Source of the DNA: an uncultured Eubacterium sp.
GTDB lineage: Bacteria > Bacillota > Clostridia > Lachnospirales > Lachnospiraceae
Assembly: GCA_945920185.1 (NCBI GenBank)
Contig: CAMEJP010000017.1
Coordinates: 1 to 40,504, forward strand
Reading direction: 5' to 3'
Length of the DNA stretch: 40,504 bases
Under the pieces are notes generated by a model. The model was given only the letters and a program-made list of their open reading frames with translations. It did no database searches and was not told the DNA's origin. Within the stretch, counting starts at the first letter, position 1, and the number at the start of each line of letters is the position of its first letter. This document shows, in pieces, positions 1 to 7,713 of the stretch. The position numbers and the translations under genes are program-made.

Positions 1-1
1 T

Positions 2-58
2 TTTTCTAAACCTCTTCCTAAAGAGGAATTTGAAAAGCTTCTTGATACGCTTTTGTAA
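2..58 (+). CDS. C-terminal tail of a probable response regulator receiver domain (partial)
   Basis: The first bases contain an open frame ending in TAA at 56-58, encoding SKPLPKEEFEKLLDTLL. A Lys-Pro pair followed by an acidic/hydrophobic amphipathic helix is how CheY-like receiver domains usually end. The conserved Lys contacts the phosphorylated Asp, and the last helix follows it. Only 18 residues are inside the window, so the family call is tentative. It could be a stand-alone receiver protein or the end of a hybrid histidine kinase. The diguanylate cyclase gene follows on the same strand after about 105 bp but has its own promoter. Confidence 0.4.
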   Translation, partial: FSKPLPKEEFEKLLDTLL

Positions 59-94
59 TTGCATTGATACTTCTTGACTTCGAATAATATTTCA

Positions 95-123
95 TTTACA
101 AATCAGGTTATGTTTGTTATAAT
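95..123 (+). promoter_or_regulatory. Vegetative promoter for the diguanylate cyclase gene
   Basis: TTTACA (95-100), a 17-bp spacer and a perfect TATAAT (118-123) lie 42 bp upstream of the start codon. The ribosome binding site AGGAGTG is at 151-157. Confidence 0.75.
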
Positions 124-164
124 AATAACAAGCATAACCTTTTTTTTGACAGGAGTGAAACGTT

Positions 165-1955
165 ATGAAGCTGCCGGAATATATCTCAACCGGAAAAAGT
201 AATATGACTTACTGCTCTGCTGTGATAAATGATGAACTGGCAGTAGTTTCCGGAGATGAATATTTATATAATTTTTTAGGAAAACTTATCGGTATCAGTC
301 TGTATGATTTTATACACCCGGATTATATTGATGAATTAAAAGAGATATGCAGCAGTGTGGCTGTGGGAGAGGTATCCCGCGTTATGCTGCCTATTCTTGA
401 TGCTGCTAAAGAATACAGGTGGGTGGATATCCTTGTGTCAAATACCGGCAGAACAGTGGAAGAAGTCAGGGTTTTAGACATACAGATATACAATGTACTC
501 AATATGGAAAATAAATATATGACATTGGCAAATGATGCCAACAAATATCGTTCGTATCTGTCAATGTATAAGAACTACTATTTTGACTATGATGTAGAGA
601 ATGACTGCTTTACCGTATTCAGATATATGAGCCTTAAGGCAACCATATTGATAAAATGCAGGCTGGAAGAATTTCACGAATGTATGCAAAAGTTTTATGA
701 AAAAGAGGAAGACCGTAACGAGTTTGAAAAATTTTATCAGAATATAGCGGGTTCTGTTCAGAATTTTGACTGTGTTTTAAAAGCGCCTGACGTTAAAAAT
801 CACTCCGTACTTCAAAAAATTTCAATAGAAGGCAAGGTTTTATATAAGTATAATAAGCAAAGAATGGTTATAGGAATAGTCACGGTTCTCGGGGAAAGCA
901 ACGATAATCTTCCTTACTATTCTACGGCGGCAGGGAAGGATTCGGCAACGGGGCTTCTTAATAAGAGAGCGTGCAACGAGTATATAAGGGATGCGATAGC
1001 AGCCAACAATGAGAAACATTATTTGGCGGTTGTCGATATAGATAATTTTAAAAATATTAACGATACATACGGACATCTTTTCGGAGATGAAGTTATTGAA
1101 AAGATTGCCATCATTATGAGCAGCTGCCTTAACGGGCGCGGTATTGTGGGAAGATTTGGAGGCGATGAGTTTCTTATCTTTACTAACTGGATAAAAACTG
1201 AGGAACAGTTCAGAGCCGTTCTTATATCAATGCGCCAGAAAATTTTTTCGGCCTTTGAGCAAAAAGGGAAAGATATCCATATTACACTGTCGGTCGGTAT
1301 CAGTCAGTTCCCTGATGACGGAAATGCCTACGAAGAACTTTTTGAAAAGGCTGACAGATGCCTTTATATAGCAAAAAACAAGGGAAAGAACAGGTACATT
1401 ATATATAATCCTAAAGTCCATTCGGATGTCGTGCAGGAAGAAAAACTCATACGTGTAAAGATAAATACACTGGATAAAGCCGAGCTTTTGGCGGACATTA
1501 TGCTTGAAATAAGCGAATGTATTTACGGCAGGAAGTTTCAAAACATAGTCGGAATACTGGATGGTATAAGAAAGAGTTTTGAAATAGACGGCATCAGAAT
1601 ATATGGCTGTGACAGGGGAGAGCCTTTATGCGTAAGCGGTGATTACGCGGCACTTCCGGATATAGCGGACTATGTTCAAAGCGGGCATTATTTAAGCCTT
1701 TTTGGCGGTAAACATTCTCTTGTGATGGGCAATATAAATCATTTTGAAAACGTGTGCAAGGAATACTACGATGCCACGTTTGCAAGCAATATCATATCAA
1801 TAGCAAGCTATACCTTTAAAGACAGCAGAGAAAATGATGTATTTTTCTTTTATGATATTTTTAATCATCCGGGAAGATGGAGCGATTCGGATATAAACTA
1901 TCTTCTTGCAATCAGTAAACTGCTTATAAAAGCGGTAGAGCTTATGGATGTATAA
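165..1955 (+). CDS. PAS-GGDEF diguanylate cyclase
   Basis: Predicted cytosolic enzyme that condenses two GTP into the second messenger cyclic di-GMP. No membrane segment is visible in the 596 residues. Residues about 35-110 read as a PAS-like sensor (YDFIHPDYIDELKE). Residues about 262-418 form the GGDEF domain, with DIDNFKNINDTYGHLFGD near the nucleotide and metal site and an intact GGDEF active-site loop at residues 332-336, so it should be catalytic. The RxxD product-inhibition motif normally five residues upstream of GGDEF is absent (NGRG there). The last about 170 residues resemble a GAF-like domain, but I cannot name it firmly. The ATG at 165 follows AGGAGTG with 7-bp spacing. The gene has its own promoter and stands alone; a chemoreceptor elsewhere in the window suggests that signalling is well represented in this genome. 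Confidence 0.9.
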   Translation: MKLPEYISTGKSNMTYCSAVINDELAVVSGDEYLYNFLGKLIGISLYDFIHPDYIDELKEICSSVAVGEVSRVMLPILDAAKEYRWVDILVSNTGRTVEEVRVLDIQIYNVLNMENKYMTLANDANKYRSYLSMYKNYYFDYDVENDCFTVFRYMSLKATILIKCRLEEFHECMQKFYEKEEDRNEFEKFYQNIAGSVQNFDCVLKAPDVKNHSVLQKISIEGKVLYKYNKQRMVIGIVTVLGESNDNLPYYSTAAGKDSATGLLNKRACNEYIRDAIAANNEKHYLAVVDIDNFKNINDTYGHLFGDEVIEKIAIIMSSCLNGRGIVGRFGGDEFLIFTNWIKTEEQFRAVLISMRQKIFSAFEQKGKDIHITLSVGISQFPDDGNAYEELFEKADRCLYIAKNKGKNRYIIYNPKVHSDVVQEEKLIRVKINTLDKAELLADIMLEISECIYGRKFQNIVGILDGIRKSFEIDGIRIYGCDRGEPLCVSGDYAALPDIADYVQSGHYLSLFGGKHSLVMGNINHFENVCKEYYDATFASNIISIASYTFKDSRENDVFFFYDIFNHPGRWSDSDINYLLAISKLLIKAVELMDV

Positions 1956-1988
1956 CAAATGTATTCTGAGATGAGACTATTCATAAAA

Positions 1989-2024
1989 AACCGGTTCTTA
2001 AGCATTTGGACTCAAGAGCCGGTT
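1989..2024 (-). terminator. Intrinsic terminator of the SPFH-RHH operon
   Basis: Arms 1989-1999 and 2014-2024 (AACCGGTTCTT / AAGAGCCGGTT, one G-U pair) form an 11-bp stem. On the minus strand the stem is followed by TTTTTT, as expected of an intrinsic terminator downstream of the minus-strand gene ending at 2057. On the plus strand there is no U tract. Confidence 0.75.
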
Positions 2025-2056
2025 AAAATTATGCCCCAAAAGCTGTTTTAGGCATC

Positions 2057-2314
2057 CTATTTTCTTTTTCGGTTTTTCACGCACTCGGATAATAAGTATT
2101 CAATCTGACTGTTTATGGAACGGAAATCATCTTCTGCCCAGCCTGCAAGTTCTTCCCACAGACTGGGAGACAGACGTAAAAGTATCTGTTTTTTGGCTTT
2201 TTCTTTTTCTTTTGCAGCCTTTTCTTTTTCACGGATTTCCTGTTCAAGGAGAGATATCTTTTTTAAGCGTTCTTCTAATTCAAGTTCTTTTTTGCTCAGC
2301 TCGTTATCTGTCAT
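2057..2314 (-). CDS. Arc-type ribbon-helix-helix DNA-binding protein with coiled-coil N-terminus
   Basis: An 85-residue protein in two parts. Residues 1-42 are almost entirely Glu/Lys/Leu and should form a coiled coil. Residues about 43-80 (KKQILLRLSPSLWEELAGWAEDD, then INSQIEYLLSEC) fit the Arc/MetJ fold, with a short beta strand (ILLRLS) for DNA contacts followed by two helices. It starts 9 bp after the stop of the SPFH gene on the same strand, with an AGGT-like ribosome binding site, so the two are one operon. I infer that it autoregulates the operon through the twin TTGATATCA sites at 3399-3419. Its DNA target has not been shown, and it could instead tether DNA or act as a scaffold to the SPFH protein. 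Confidence 0.75.
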   Translation of the reverse strand: MTDNELSKKELELEERLKKISLLEQEIREKEKAAKEKEKAKKQILLRLSPSLWEELAGWAEDDFRSINSQIEYLLSECVKNRKRK

Positions 2315-2323
2315 ATGCGATAC

Positions 2324-3370
2324 CTAGTATATGCTTCCGCTGTTTACGATAGGCTGTGCGTCCTTGTTGCCGCAAAGAACTACAAGAAGATTGCTTACCA
2401 TAGCTGCTTTTCTCTCCTCGTCAAGCACGACTATCTCCTCCTCGCCAAGCTGGTCTATTGCCATTTTGACCATGCTTACGGCACCCTCAACAATTTTTTG
2501 TCTGGCGGCTATAATAGCCACAGCCTGCTGTCTCTGAAGCATGGCTGCTGCGATTTCATCAGAGTATGCAAGATTTGTTATGCGGACCTCTTTGATTTCA
2601 ATGCCCGCCTCGGCTACCTTTTCCTGAAGCTCCAGTTTCATATTTTCTGCAATTTCCTGACTGCTGCCTCTAAGAGTTTTCTCGTCAGCGTCATCCTCCA
2701 TAGTGTCATAAGGATATAATCTTGCATTGTTTCTTATGATTGCGTCACATTGCGTTGAGAGGTATGTCTGATAGTTGTCTACGTTGAATACGGCTTTGGT
2801 AGGATTGGATACTCTCCATATAACTGCTGCGCCGATGATTATAGGATTACCAAGAGCGTCATTAACCTTTTGTTTGCTGTTGTTAAGAGTAAGTGTCTTT
2901 GTGGATATCTTCTTACCAAAGCGTGCAGCACTTCCTGCTGCCTGCGAAGAAGCATTTTCATTTACGGTATTTACTGCTACCTGTGTAAGCGAAGTCATCA
3001 TATTATCGGCAGACGGATTGTATGCCGATACAAACGGATTGATAAAATAGAAACCTGCCTTTTTGATAGTGCCGTAATATTTACCGAATATGGTATATAC
3101 GCATGCTTCGTTAGGGTGTATGACTTTAAGTCCGCCAAGACATATAAGAAGTGCAACAAAAATCAGAGAAAATACAACGATTCCTGTTATGCCAAACGTC
3201 ATAGCTACACCTTCAAGGCTGCCCTCGGCGGTCATAATGATACAAAGTATCATACCGGCAAGAGAGATGAGAAGTCCTGCAAGAATTCCAAGCAGTGCAA
3301 CACCGCCCCTAGCCTTTGTGATTTCAAGTTCTTCAATGTTGTTTTGCAAAACGTCGTTTGTTTTATCCAT
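2324..3370 (-). CDS. SPFH (band 7/stomatin-like) membrane protein
   Basis: Membrane scaffold protein of 348 residues. Two hydrophobic segments (about residues 24-46 and 57-80) form an N-terminal hairpin, followed by an SPFH core beginning at VIHPNEACVYTIFGKYYGTIKKAGFYF. The core continues through the typical region that mentions Asn-Pro contacts (RVSNPTKAVFNVDNYQTYLSTQCDAIIRN) and a long helix with EAGIEIKEVRITNLAYSDEIAAAMLQRQQA. SPFH proteins oligomerise into large membrane cages or microdomains and often act with proteases. No protease (NfeD/FtsH) gene lies next to it here; the partner is a ribbon-helix-helix protein. The ATG at 3370 is preceded by a strong AGGAGG. A strong promoter and a twin palindrome lie upstream. 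Confidence 0.88.
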   Translation of the reverse strand: MDKTNDVLQNNIEELEITKARGGVALLGILAGLLISLAGMILCIIMTAEGSLEGVAMTFGITGIVVFSLIFVALLICLGGLKVIHPNEACVYTIFGKYYGTIKKAGFYFINPFVSAYNPSADNMMTSLTQVAVNTVNENASSQAAGSAARFGKKISTKTLTLNNSKQKVNDALGNPIIIGAAVIWRVSNPTKAVFNVDNYQTYLSTQCDAIIRNNARLYPYDTMEDDADEKTLRGSSQEIAENMKLELQEKVAEAGIEIKEVRITNLAYSDEIAAAMLQRQQAVAIIAARQKIVEGAVSMVKMAIDQLGEEEIVVLDEERKAAMVSNLLVVLCGNKDAQPIVNSGSIY

Positions 3371-3398
3371 AGAATAATCCTCCTGTTTGAAATAATGT

Positions 3399-3419
3399 TT
3401 GATATCAATTTGATATCAT
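3399..3419. promoter_or_regulatory. Candidate operator: two TTGATATCA palindromes 11 bp apart
   Basis: TTGATATCAA (3399-3408) and TTGATATCAT (3410-3419) are near-identical palindromes with an 11-bp start-to-start distance. They sit just downstream of the -10 box of the SPFH-RHH promoter. Tandem short palindromes about one helical turn apart are the usual target geometry of Arc/MetJ dimers, so the operon's own RHH protein is the obvious candidate ligand (inference). Confidence 0.55.
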
Positions 3420-3420
3420 T

Positions 3421-3449
3421 ATAATAACTTGTGAATTTTAAAAAGTCAA
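3421..3449 (-). promoter_or_regulatory. Promoter of the SPFH-RHH operon
   Basis: Read on the minus strand: TTGACT (3449-3444), a 17-bp spacer, TATTAT (3426-3421). The start codon of the SPFH gene is about 50 bp downstream. Confidence 0.75.
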
Positions 3450-3516
3450 CAAAAAAATAAAATGTTGCATGTAAAAATATTTACCGCCACAACGTAGCTT
3501 AAATTTTATGTCCAAG

Positions 3517-3545
3517 TTGCAAATTTTGCGGCAATATTGTATTAT
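3517..3545 (+). promoter_or_regulatory. Promoter of the small membrane protein cluster
   Basis: TTGCAA (3517-3522), a 17-bp spacer and TATTAT (3540-3545) precede the ATG at 3578. An AAGGA ribosome binding site lies about 12 bp before the ATG. Confidence 0.6.
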
Positions 3546-3577
3546 TATGTGTGAATTGAAAGGACTGAAATAACAGT

Positions 3578-3825
3578 ATGGATAAGAACAACACATTATC
3601 AGATGACTTTACTCAGGGGGCATAGTACAAAAAATTATATCATTTATAATGCTTATAACTTCCTTACTTATGCAGTCTATGTCAGCGTTTGTGGCACTGT
3701 TTGCTTTCTTTAGGGGTAAAATTCCGACAGCGTCTGTGTACGGAATAATATTTTTTACGGTATGCTATATAATACAGAATAAGAAGCGGACTTACGCTAA
3801 CGCTTCAGAATGTGAGGAAATATGA
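3578..3825 (+). pseudogene. Small two-helix membrane protein gene split by a frameshift in a G run
   Basis: A promoter, a ribosome binding site and an ATG at 3578 open a frame of only 15 codons (MDKNNTLSDDFTQGA) that stops at TAG 3623-3625. Shifting frame by one base inside GGGGG (3616-3620) continues into about 66 open codons encoding two clear membrane segments (IISFIMLITSLLMQSM plus AFVALFAFF, and VYGIIFFTVCYIIQ) and a basic end. That second frame ends in TGA at 3823-3825, overlapping the next gene's start codon as ATGA, the usual sign of translational coupling. The simplest reading is a one-base loss in a six-G run of a roughly 82-residue membrane protein. Programmed -1 slippage or an assembly error are alternatives. 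The last codons come from a copy of the SD-abutting repeat. I do not recognise the family. Confidence 0.6.
3783..3818 (+). repeat. SD-abutting hairpin element, short copy
   Basis: GAAGCG (3783-3788) can pair with CGCTTC (3801-3806). The 3' arm runs directly into AGAATGTGAGG, the ribosome binding site of the gene at 3822. The segment CTTACGCTAACGCTTC is shared with the copies before trpF (37448 onward) and before the DUF1385 gene. Confidence 0.65.
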
Positions 3826-4337
3826 AAAACAGAAATACTAATTTTGCTGAGACTATGATATTTGCAATTTTTGGAGTTATAGGTATTGCCATGATTGTTG
3901 GAGGCATATCATTTGTGCTTGCTGCATTGCTGGGAGGTACAGATATTGTCCCTATGCTCTTTACTGCCGGTATATTGTTCTTTATGGGAATTATATTTAC
4001 TGCGGTAGGCTTATTGCCTCTTATCAGGAAGAGAAAAGCGAAGAAGAAGAAAAACAGGCTTATGTCCACGGGAAAAAGGATATATGCCGTAGTTAAGGAA
4101 ATATCTTACAATGTGAATTATTCGGTAAACGGCGAAAATCCTCAGATTATATACTGCTTTTATGAAGATGTATATACGGGCGAGAGTTATGAGTTTAAGA
4201 GTGAAAATATGTGGAATAATCCGGGAAGAGTCATTTCTACCGGCGAGGAGATACCTGTATTTGTCAATCCGCAGGATATGTCCGATTATTACATATGTGC
4301 AGATGATATTATGGATGGCAGAAAGGCAGATTATTAA
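3822..4337 (+). CDS. Membrane protein of unknown function, two TM helices plus soluble beta domain
   Basis: I do not recognise the family with confidence; it resembles DUF3592-type proteins in layout. Of 171 residues, about 10-35 and 43-67 are strongly hydrophobic helices, followed by a very basic stop-transfer stretch (RKRKAKKKKNR). The remaining roughly 95 residues look like a compact beta-rich domain (KRIYAVVKEI, then PQIIYCFYED, EEIPVFVNP), predicted on the cytosolic side by the positive-inside rule. The ATG follows AGAATGTGAGG within the repeat element and overlaps the stop of the upstream frameshifted membrane protein. The next gene starts at the base after its stop, so all three form one transcription unit. 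Confidence 0.75.
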   Translation: MKNRNTNFAETMIFAIFGVIGIAMIVGGISFVLAALLGGTDIVPMLFTAGILFFMGIIFTAVGLLPLIRKRKAKKKKNRLMSTGKRIYAVVKEISYNVNYSVNGENPQIIYCFYEDVYTGESYEFKSENMWNNPGRVISTGEEIPVFVNPQDMSDYYICADDIMDGRKADY

Positions 4338-4715
4338 ATGCAGACAAAAAAGGTATTGTTGTTTAACATTGAAAATGCTAAGAAAATTCAGATTGAAAAC
4401 GTATGTAAAAAATGCAATGCACTCTGCAAGACCATAGCCCCTGCGGACTATTCAAAGACTCTCGGAGAGCTTGTGGGTGTCCTGACTGTAAAAAAGAACG
4501 TACCTTCTTACACGGGCGGTGAACTTCCTGCAGAGATGCTAGTGTTTTCGGGCTTTACTGATAACGAGCTTGATGAATTTTTAAAGCACTACAGAGAGTC
4601 GGGGATAAGCCCTGTGGCTCTTAAGGCTGTCATAACGACTACCAATGTATTCTGGAGTGCTATTGACACATACAGGGAACTTCTAAAAGAGTCACTGTAT
4701 TATAAAAGAAAATAA
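4338..4715 (+). CDS. DUF3783 domain protein
   Basis: A small soluble protein of 125 residues. The C-terminal half (about residues 62-122: MLVFSGFTDNELDEFLKHYRESG followed by ALKAVITTTNVFWSAIDTYREL) fits DUF3783, a family of unknown function common in Clostridia. The N-terminal half has a Cys pair motif (CKKCNALCK, about residues 24-32) that could bind a metal or be redox active (inference). It begins directly after the stop of the preceding membrane protein gene without its own strong ribosome binding site, suggesting coupled translation. Its 3' end overlaps the convergent permease gene by 24 bp, and there is no room for a separate terminator. Confidence 0.8.
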   Translation: MQTKKVLLFNIENAKKIQIENVCKKCNALCKTIAPADYSKTLGELVGVLTVKKNVPSYTGGELPAEMLVFSGFTDNELDEFLKHYRESGISPVALKAVITTTNVFWSAIDTYRELLKESLYYKRK

Positions 4716-5813
4716 TGTAAGTATGATAAGGAATATGAGATTGTATATTGAAAAGGTTTTGATATAGCTTCCTTTACGGGCATTTTTTGTTCCGGCGTAT
4801 GCACGGTATGAGATGATGCTTGCAAGGGAAGCTATAAGTGTTCCTAAACCACCCACATTTACTCCCATAAGAAGGCTTCTTACATTTTCCGTAAAGCCCG
4901 ATAAAAGTACGGCAGCAGGCACATTGCTTATAAACTGACACAGCACAATGCTGAATATAAACTCTTTTCCCTTTATAAGAGATGATATAAGATTTCTTAC
5001 GGCAGCAATTCGCTGCATATTTCCCACAAATATAAAGAAAAATACGAATGTCAGAAGCAGCAGGTAGTCTATGTTTTTGAAGAGTTTTCTGTTAAAAATG
5101 AGAATTGCCAAAAATATAACGGCAAGCATAATGTAATAAGAGATTACTCTCATTACACAAAGAAGGCACACTAAAAACAGCAGAATGTAAAAAACTACGG
5201 ACTTAGTGTGAGGTTTGGCGGGGTTGTCTATGTCGTTTACGGTGACAGTCTCATTTTTTATAAAAAACGTAAAGACAACGATAAGAAGCAAAGACAGTAC
5301 GGTTAAGGGAAGCATGGTAATTATAAATGAAAAAAGGCTTATCTCATAGGCAGAATACAGGTATAGGTTCTGTGGATTGCCAAGAGGCGTAAGCATACTT
5401 CCGAGATTTGCCGCAATGGTTTCAAGCACTATGACAGGTATCATAAGATGTTCTTTCCCTGATGATGCGAGTATCATGATTGCAAACGGCACAAATGTAA
5501 TCAGCGCCACGTCATTTGTGATAATCATACCTGAAAAGAAGCACAAAAATACAAGAATCAGTGTAAGGGTGCGTGTGCCTGAAACAAGACGAACAAGCCT
5601 TACGGCAAGATGGCTGAAAACTCCTATGTCCTTAAACCCTGCCACAACAAGCATAAGGCAGAAAAGGAGTGCAAGAACCCGGAAATCTATATAGGAAATG
5701 TATGTACTGTCAGGCCTTACAAACAGAGCTGATATAACGGCTGCCGTGCCTGCTGCGACAAGAACGGCTTCATTTTTGCAGAAAATCTTTATTTTATCAA
5801 ATATATTTTTCAT
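4692..5813 (-). CDS. SLC13/ArsB-like anion permease
   Basis: Integral membrane transporter of 373 residues with about 10-11 hydrophobic helices, belonging to the ion transporter superfamily that includes SLC13, CitM and ArsB. The paired re-entrant signatures are visible: TPLGNPQNLYLY in the first half and CQFISNVPAAVLLSGF in the second. Such proteins carry dicarboxylates, citrate, sulfate, phosphate or arsenite, and the substrate cannot be read from the sequence. It diverges from the Na/phosphate cotransporter gene, and its -35 box lies 4 bp from the Pho-box-like repeats, so control by phosphate and even phosphate transport are possible (inference). The ATG at 5813 follows GTGAGGA. Its length is slightly short for the family but nothing is obviously missing. 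Confidence 0.82.
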   Translation of the reverse strand: MKNIFDKIKIFCKNEAVLVAAGTAAVISALFVRPDSTYISYIDFRVLALLFCLMLVVAGFKDIGVFSHLAVRLVRLVSGTRTLTLILVFLCFFSGMIITNDVALITFVPFAIMILASSGKEHLMIPVIVLETIAANLGSMLTPLGNPQNLYLYSAYEISLFSFIITMLPLTVLSLLLIVVFTFFIKNETVTVNDIDNPAKPHTKSVVFYILLFLVCLLCVMRVISYYIMLAVIFLAILIFNRKLFKNIDYLLLLTFVFFFIFVGNMQRIAAVRNLISSLIKGKEFIFSIVLCQFISNVPAAVLLSGFTENVRSLLMGVNVGGLGTLIASLASIISYRAYAGTKNARKGSYIKTFSIYNLIFLIILTLFSFIIQ

Positions 5814-5864
5814 ATGTCCTCACAATGTATGGTTGTAGTCGATAACTGAAATAATCATCTATTG

Positions 5865-5893
5865 ATTGTAATGCTACTGTACTAATCTGTCAA
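5865..5893 (-). promoter_or_regulatory. Promoter of the SLC13-type permease
   Basis: On the minus strand: consensus TTGACA (5893-5888), a 17-bp spacer, TACAAT (5870-5865), about 50 bp before the start codon. The -35 box is adjacent to the Pho-box-like repeats at 5897. Confidence 0.75.
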
Positions 5894-5896
5894 TAT

Positions 5897-5935
5897 TTTA
5901 CCTAAATCTTACACAGATTTCACTTCAATATGATA
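5897..5935 (+). promoter_or_regulatory. PhoP (Pho box)-like direct repeats
   Basis: TTTACC (5897-5902), CTTACA (5908-5913) and TTCACT (5919-5924) recur at exact 11-bp intervals with 5-bp spacers, then ATGATA (5930-5935). The known Firmicutes PhoP site is TT(A/C/T)ACA repeated with about 5 bp between copies. TATGAT at 5929-5934 could be the -10 box. The downstream gene is a Na/phosphate cotransporter, which fits control by phosphate starvation. Confidence 0.6.
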
Positions 5936-5990
5936 GTATCATTAAAAAAGAACGGTTAAAATAAATGTGTAAGAAATAAAACTTTGAATT

Positions 5991-6008
5991 GTGTAAATGC
6001 CGTGTAAA
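5991..6008 (-). promoter_or_regulatory. Second Pho-box-like pair, overlapping a small hairpin
   Basis: Read on the minus strand, two TTTACA hexamers are separated by exactly 5 bp, matching the Pho box. They lie between the presumed promoter and the ribosome binding site of the cotransporter gene. The same bases can form a small hairpin ATGCC/GGCAT, so an RNA role is an alternative. Confidence 0.4.
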
Positions 6009-6029
6009 GGCATATGAAAGGAAAAACTT

Positions 6030-7691
6030 ATGGAACAGGCAATTGATGTTATATTCGGTCTGGCAGGAGGTCTGGCACTGTTTTTATTCGGAATGAACAG
6101 TATGAGCGACGCACTCCAGAAGACAGCCGGAGAAAAAATGAAGCAGATATTGGGCTATCTCACAAAAAATCCTCTTATAGGTGCGCTCGCAGGTGCGCTT
6201 GTAACAGCGGTATTGCAGAGTAGCTCGGCGACCACGGTTATGGTAATAGGCTTTGTGAGTGCGGGGCTTATGACTCTGCCACAGGCTGTTTCGGTTATAT
6301 TCGGTGCAAATATCGGTACAACCATGACGGCGCAGCTTCTTGCATTTAAATTAAGCGATTACATTTATCCCATAATATTCATCGGTTTTATAGCAAATTT
6401 TGTATTTAAAAATGAAAAAATAAGAAACATAGGTATGGTTATATTTTCATTCGGACTGCTGTTTGAGGGAATTGAGATAATGGGCTCTGTTATGAAACCA
6501 TTGGCTGCAAGCCCTGTATTTACACGTCTTATGGCGCAGGTATCGGATATTCCCGTGCTTGGAGTGGTGCTTGGTGCAGTTATGACTCTTGTAGTGCAAA
6601 GCAGCTCCGCGACCATAGCGGTATTGCAGAATTTTGCGTCGCAGGCAGGACCGGACGGAGTTACAAGTGTCATAGGTCTTGCAGGTGCCATACCAATTCT
6701 TCTTGGCGATAATATAGGAACAACTATAACGGCACTTCTTGCCTCAATAGGACAGTCAAAGAATGCAAAGAGAACAGCACTTGCCCACAGTATATTTAAC
6801 ATATCGGGAAGTATTGTGTTTTTGTTTATTATACCGGTATTTACCAAATTTGTGCAGTTTATTTCTCCAAAGGGAAATGAACTTGACATCATCTCAAGAC
6901 AGATTGCAAACGCCCATACCAGCTTCAATATAGTGTGTGCCATTATCTGGCTTCCGCTTGTGCCGCTTATGGTTAAAATGGTAACATTTATCATACGGGG
7001 AAAAGACGGTCAGGAAGAGTCAAATGCCATGGGAAAGCCGCATTTTCTCGATGAAAATGTTATTTCGCAGCCTAGTGCCGCACTATGCCTTGTGTCTGAG
7101 GAAATGTCAAGGAGCGTTACGGATACGGATGACCTTATAAATTATGCCAAGGAAGCGTTAGTTGGAAAAGCACCTGATGAGGCGATTGCGAATTTTGACA
7201 GGGCTTATGAAAATGCAAGAGGAATACAAAAGAACGTTGAGAAGTACATTACTCAGATGCTTTCAAGCGGAAATCTGACAAATGCACAGTCGGAGCAGAC
7301 GACGGGAATGCTATTTGTAAATAACAATCTTTTAAGAATATCGGACAGATGTAATGAGATTACCGATGTGACCAAAAGACTTCGTAAGGAAGGCTTAAGC
7401 CTCTCAAACGAAGCGGCAGGAGAGCTTGAGGTATGCTTTCAGATATCCTTCAGAATGTTCAATGATGCAGTCGAGGCGGTAAGAACAGGCAACAAGGCAA
7501 AGCTGTCAGATGTACTTAAGGGAAAGGACTATATGAGAAAGGCGCAAAAGCAATTCAATAAGGCTCATATTGCACGAGTAAAGGAGCAGGTATGCAAGGC
7601 TTCCATGACCGCTGATTACGCGAGCATTCTCTACGGACTGGACAGAATTGTGGATAACTGCGTGGCAATAGCGGAAGAGGCTGCTGATTAG
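6030..7691 (+). CDS. Na/Pi cotransporter family protein with PhoU-like C-terminal domain
   Basis: Sodium-coupled phosphate uptake protein of the NptA/YjbB family, 553 residues. The membrane part (about 1-330) is an inverted duplication. Each half contains the diagnostic QSSSAT motif (TAVLQSSSATTVMVIGF and LVVQSSSATIAVLQNF), followed by GANIGTT and GDNIGTT. Residues about 355-553 are a soluble, mostly helical PhoU-like domain (RSVTDTDDLINYAKEAL, then VEKYITQMLSSGNLTNAQ), as in the common bacterial two-domain form that may link transport to phosphate status. The start at 6030 follows AAAGGA. Pho-box-like repeats lie upstream. It is monocistronic; the next gene has its own -10 box. Confidence 0.92.
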   Translation: MEQAIDVIFGLAGGLALFLFGMNSMSDALQKTAGEKMKQILGYLTKNPLIGALAGALVTAVLQSSSATTVMVIGFVSAGLMTLPQAVSVIFGANIGTTMTAQLLAFKLSDYIYPIIFIGFIANFVFKNEKIRNIGMVIFSFGLLFEGIEIMGSVMKPLAASPVFTRLMAQVSDIPVLGVVLGAVMTLVVQSSSATIAVLQNFASQAGPDGVTSVIGLAGAIPILLGDNIGTTITALLASIGQSKNAKRTALAHSIFNISGSIVFLFIIPVFTKFVQFISPKGNELDIISRQIANAHTSFNIVCAIIWLPLVPLMVKMVTFIIRGKDGQEESNAMGKPHFLDENVISQPSAALCLVSEEMSRSVTDTDDLINYAKEALVGKAPDEAIANFDRAYENARGIQKNVEKYITQMLSSGNLTNAQSEQTTGMLFVNNNLLRISDRCNEITDVTKRLRKEGLSLSNEAAGELEVCFQISFRMFNDAVEAVRTGNKAKLSDVLKGKDYMRKAQKQFNKAHIARVKEQVCKASMTADYASILYGLDRIVDNCVAIAEEAAD

Positions 7692-7713
7692 GAAAGTAAA
7701 TATTGATATTTAT

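Noticed and set aside
2315-2719. 134-codon plus-strand ORF opposite the SPFH gene
   Set aside because: It is fully antisense to a well-supported gene and shows no protein-like features.
6365-6994. 209-codon minus-strand ORF
   Set aside because: It is antisense to the membrane domain of the Na/Pi cotransporter, has no ribosome binding site and no recognisable domain.
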